Assembly: GCA_947174275.1 (NCBI GenBank)
Contig: CAMWIJ010000007.1
Span: 1 to 64,000 of the forward strand
DNA length: 64,000 bases
DNA from: an uncultured Muribaculaceae bacterium
GTDB lineage: Bacteria; Bacteroidota; Bacteroidia; Bacteroidales; Muribaculaceae
Direction of reading: 5' to 3'
Part shown: positions 62,651 to 64,000 of the stretch, piece after piece
Position numbering within the stretch: position 1 is the first letter of the stretch
Layout: every line of letters begins with the position of its first letter
Program-made: the position numbers and the translations under genes
Notes under the pieces: model-generated
What the model saw: only the letters and a program-made list of their open reading frames with translations
What the model was told of the DNA's origin: nothing
Database searches by the model: none

Positions 62651-63874
62651 ATGAAAAAATTCTACTTTTTTCTTGTAGCTCTCGTGCTTGGCGTAGTTTC
62701 GGCAAGTGCAGCTGACTATTATCTCATCGGTGGCTTCAACGGCTGGAAATTAAAAGATGCCAGCGCTAAATTCACAGCTTCAGGCAACGGTGAATATGTG
62801 CTTGACTTTAAGGGTGAACTTACTTCAGGCTTCAAATTAAACGACGGTACCTGGGGTAACGATAATATCAACTTCGGTTCAAACGGCACCAATCTCAAAC
62901 TTGGCGAGGCTTATTCTTATGGCGTTGGCGGTTCTACCGGAAACATTAACCTTGCAGAGGGTGCGGTAAGCAATCCCCACATCGTTCTCAATCCCACTGC
63001 CGGAACTCTCACTATCACAGGTGAAGAAGCTGAAGTAAAAGTTACTTACGTACTCTGGGGCAACTTCCCCGACGGTGCTATCGATTGGTCAGCTATTGAC
63101 CTCGAAGACAAAGACAACGGTCTTTGGGTAGCTGAAAATGTAGTTCTTACCGGAGCTTGTGAGTTCGGTATCAAGGAAAACACCAACGGTGCTCAATCTG
63201 ACTGGTACGCTGCCTCAGGCAACTCTGCCATCACCGCAGCCGGTGTGTTCCCCTGCACTAATGCCGGTGGCTCTAACTTCTCTATCGCAGCAGGAACCTG
63301 GAACTTCTCCTTCAATACAAAATCATTGGAACTCGTTGTTACCGGCGGAGGCTCAGGTCCCGTTTCTAGCGCACCCGCCGCTCTCTACGTAATCGGTGAC
63401 TTCCCCGGCGATGAGACTACACACTGGAATCCCTCTTACGGTATCGCTCTCGAAAAAGAAGGTGATGTATTCACCGGTGAGATCGAAATCGAAACTGCAT
63501 TTGAGAACGATTACGGTTTCTTCAGCCTCTGCACCAAACTCGGTTCAAGCTCAGTTGACTGGAGCTTAGGCTCACGTTATGGCGCAACTACTCTTGATGC
63601 AGAAATTGTTTCGGGTGAGACTTACGATTTCGTTAAAGCTGCAGAGCCCAACGCTTGGAAAGTACTCCCCGGCACTTACGAAATCACTGTTGACTTCACC
63701 AACAACACCATCAAGCTCGTAGGTGAAACCAACGGTATAGCTGACGCTGAGATCGAAGATGCAAATGTCGCTCCCGTTTACTACAACCTCCAGGGTGTAC
63801 GCGTAGCAGAGCCCGCCAATGGTCTCTACATCGTGGTTCGTGGCGAAAAAGTAACCAAAGAACTCGTAAAATAA
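62651..63874 (+). CDS. Secreted modular protein with carbohydrate-binding-like domains and T9SS-like C-terminus
   Basis: A 407-residue exported protein: signal peptide about 1-20 (MKKFYFFLVALVLGVVSASA), then three similar beta modules (about 21-130, 131-235, 245-360). The first opens DYYLIGGFNGWKLKDASAKF and the third ALYVIGDFPGDETTHWNPSY, the layout of SusE/SusF-type or starch-binding beta-sandwiches. It ends with PVYYNLQGVRVAEPANGLYI and KVTKELVK, resembling type IX sorting ends. Codons are strongly C-ending (AAC, CTC, ATC, GGC), unlike most neighbours and like pckA, suggesting very high expression. No SusC/D adjoins. Binding target unknown. Confidence 0.7.
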   Translation: MKKFYFFLVALVLGVVSASAADYYLIGGFNGWKLKDASAKFTASGNGEYVLDFKGELTSGFKLNDGTWGNDNINFGSNGTNLKLGEAYSYGVGGSTGNINLAEGAVSNPHIVLNPTAGTLTITGEEAEVKVTYVLWGNFPDGAIDWSAIDLEDKDNGLWVAENVVLTGACEFGIKENTNGAQSDWYAASGNSAITAAGVFPCTNAGGSNFSIAAGTWNFSFNTKSLELVVTGGGSGPVSSAPAALYVIGDFPGDETTHWNPSYGIALEKEGDVFTGEIEIETAFENDYGFFSLCTKLGSSSVDWSLGSRYGATTLDAEIVSGETYDFVKAAEPNAWKVLPGTYEITVDFTNNTIKLVGETNGIADAEIEDANVAPVYYNLQGVRVAEPANGLYIVVRGEKVTKELVK

Positions 63875-63925
63875 TCGTCCGTACACTGACATGACACACA
63901 TGGCTGTCAGTTGTGACAGCCTGCC

Positions 63926-63970
63926 ACAATAAAAAAGCGATGGAGACCCGCTCCATCGCTTTTTTATTGT
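63926..63970. terminator. Terminator with 20-bp perfect stem
   Basis: ACAATAAAAAAGCGATGGAG pairs exactly with CTCCATCGCTTTTTTATTGT around ACCCG. A and T tracts on either side make it bidirectional. It ends the secreted-protein gene. Confidence 0.9.
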
Positions 63971-64000
63971 TAAAGTTCATATTACAATCTCTCAGGTTCT

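Overview
The window looks like a chromosomal segment of a gut-type Bacteroidales bacterium, probably Muribaculaceae or a close relative; the phylum is well supported and the family is inference. Phylum-level signs: promoters of the TTTG / TAnnTTTG(C) type in front of many genes, N-succinylornithine carbamoyltransferase in place of ordinary ArgF, NigD-like and BspA-like surface proteins, a PorZ-like type IX secretion protein, an LptD-like outer-membrane protein, GH125, a two-subunit KorAB with fused gamma/alpha, and A-rich rather than strong Shine-Dalgarno leaders. No rRNA, tRNA, CRISPR array, IS element or prophage was recognised.

Layout. 0-3 kb: minus-strand 2-oxoacid:ferredoxin oxidoreductase (korAB). 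3.3-7.6 kb: a translationally coupled trio for surface polysaccharide (flippase, Fe-S/F420-hydrogenase-beta-like protein, pyruvyl-transferase-like protein) under one well-formed promoter. 7.6-13.4 kb: LptD-like protein, mscL, aroK, a degenerate alanine-dehydrogenase-fold protein and RNase HI. 13.5-16.9 kb: accessory island with a KilA-N protein, an orphan coding remnant, a BspA-like surface protein and two small unknown genes, AT-rich at its right end. 17.04-17.65 kb: AT-rich non-coding stretch with DnaA-box-like 9-mers and two tandem iteron arrays, a candidate replication origin. 17.6-25.3 kb: nadA, leuS, rdgB, porZ-like and two unknown genes. 25.4-26.1 kb: three families of palindromic repeats. 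26.1-42.8 kb: pckA, lysS-gpsA-lolD-nigD, GH125, acyltransferase, lpxB, POT peptide transporter, BI-1, argS, a small secreted protein and panB. 43-53 kb: upp, a yfhO/unknown/xerD operon, ybeY, mnmG, a perfect parS site, apt and uvrC. 53-62 kb: rlmN, two DUF1573 genes, meaB and a compact argF'-proC-proB-proA operon. 61.7-62.3 kb: a second, expanded copy of the repeats. 62.6-63.9 kb: a secreted modular protein with very biased codons.

The strongest signals outside ordinary genes are: (1) a perfect 16-bp parS palindrome at 50.6 kb, 33 kb from the origin-like region at 17.0-17.6 kb, which together suggest an origin-proximal segment; (2) a 137-bp element bounded by 35-bp inverted repeats, present once with one internal unit and once with three 89-bp units, each time next to a second shared repeat family; (3) very long perfect palindromic terminators, one with 32-bp arms; (4) several enzyme-family members with altered key residues (alanine-dehydrogenase-like protein, POT transporter, YbeY). 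No wholly new multi-gene defence or metabolic system could be demonstrated; the least explained gene sets are the polysaccharide trio, the 13.5-16.9 kb island and the unknown pair after porZ.
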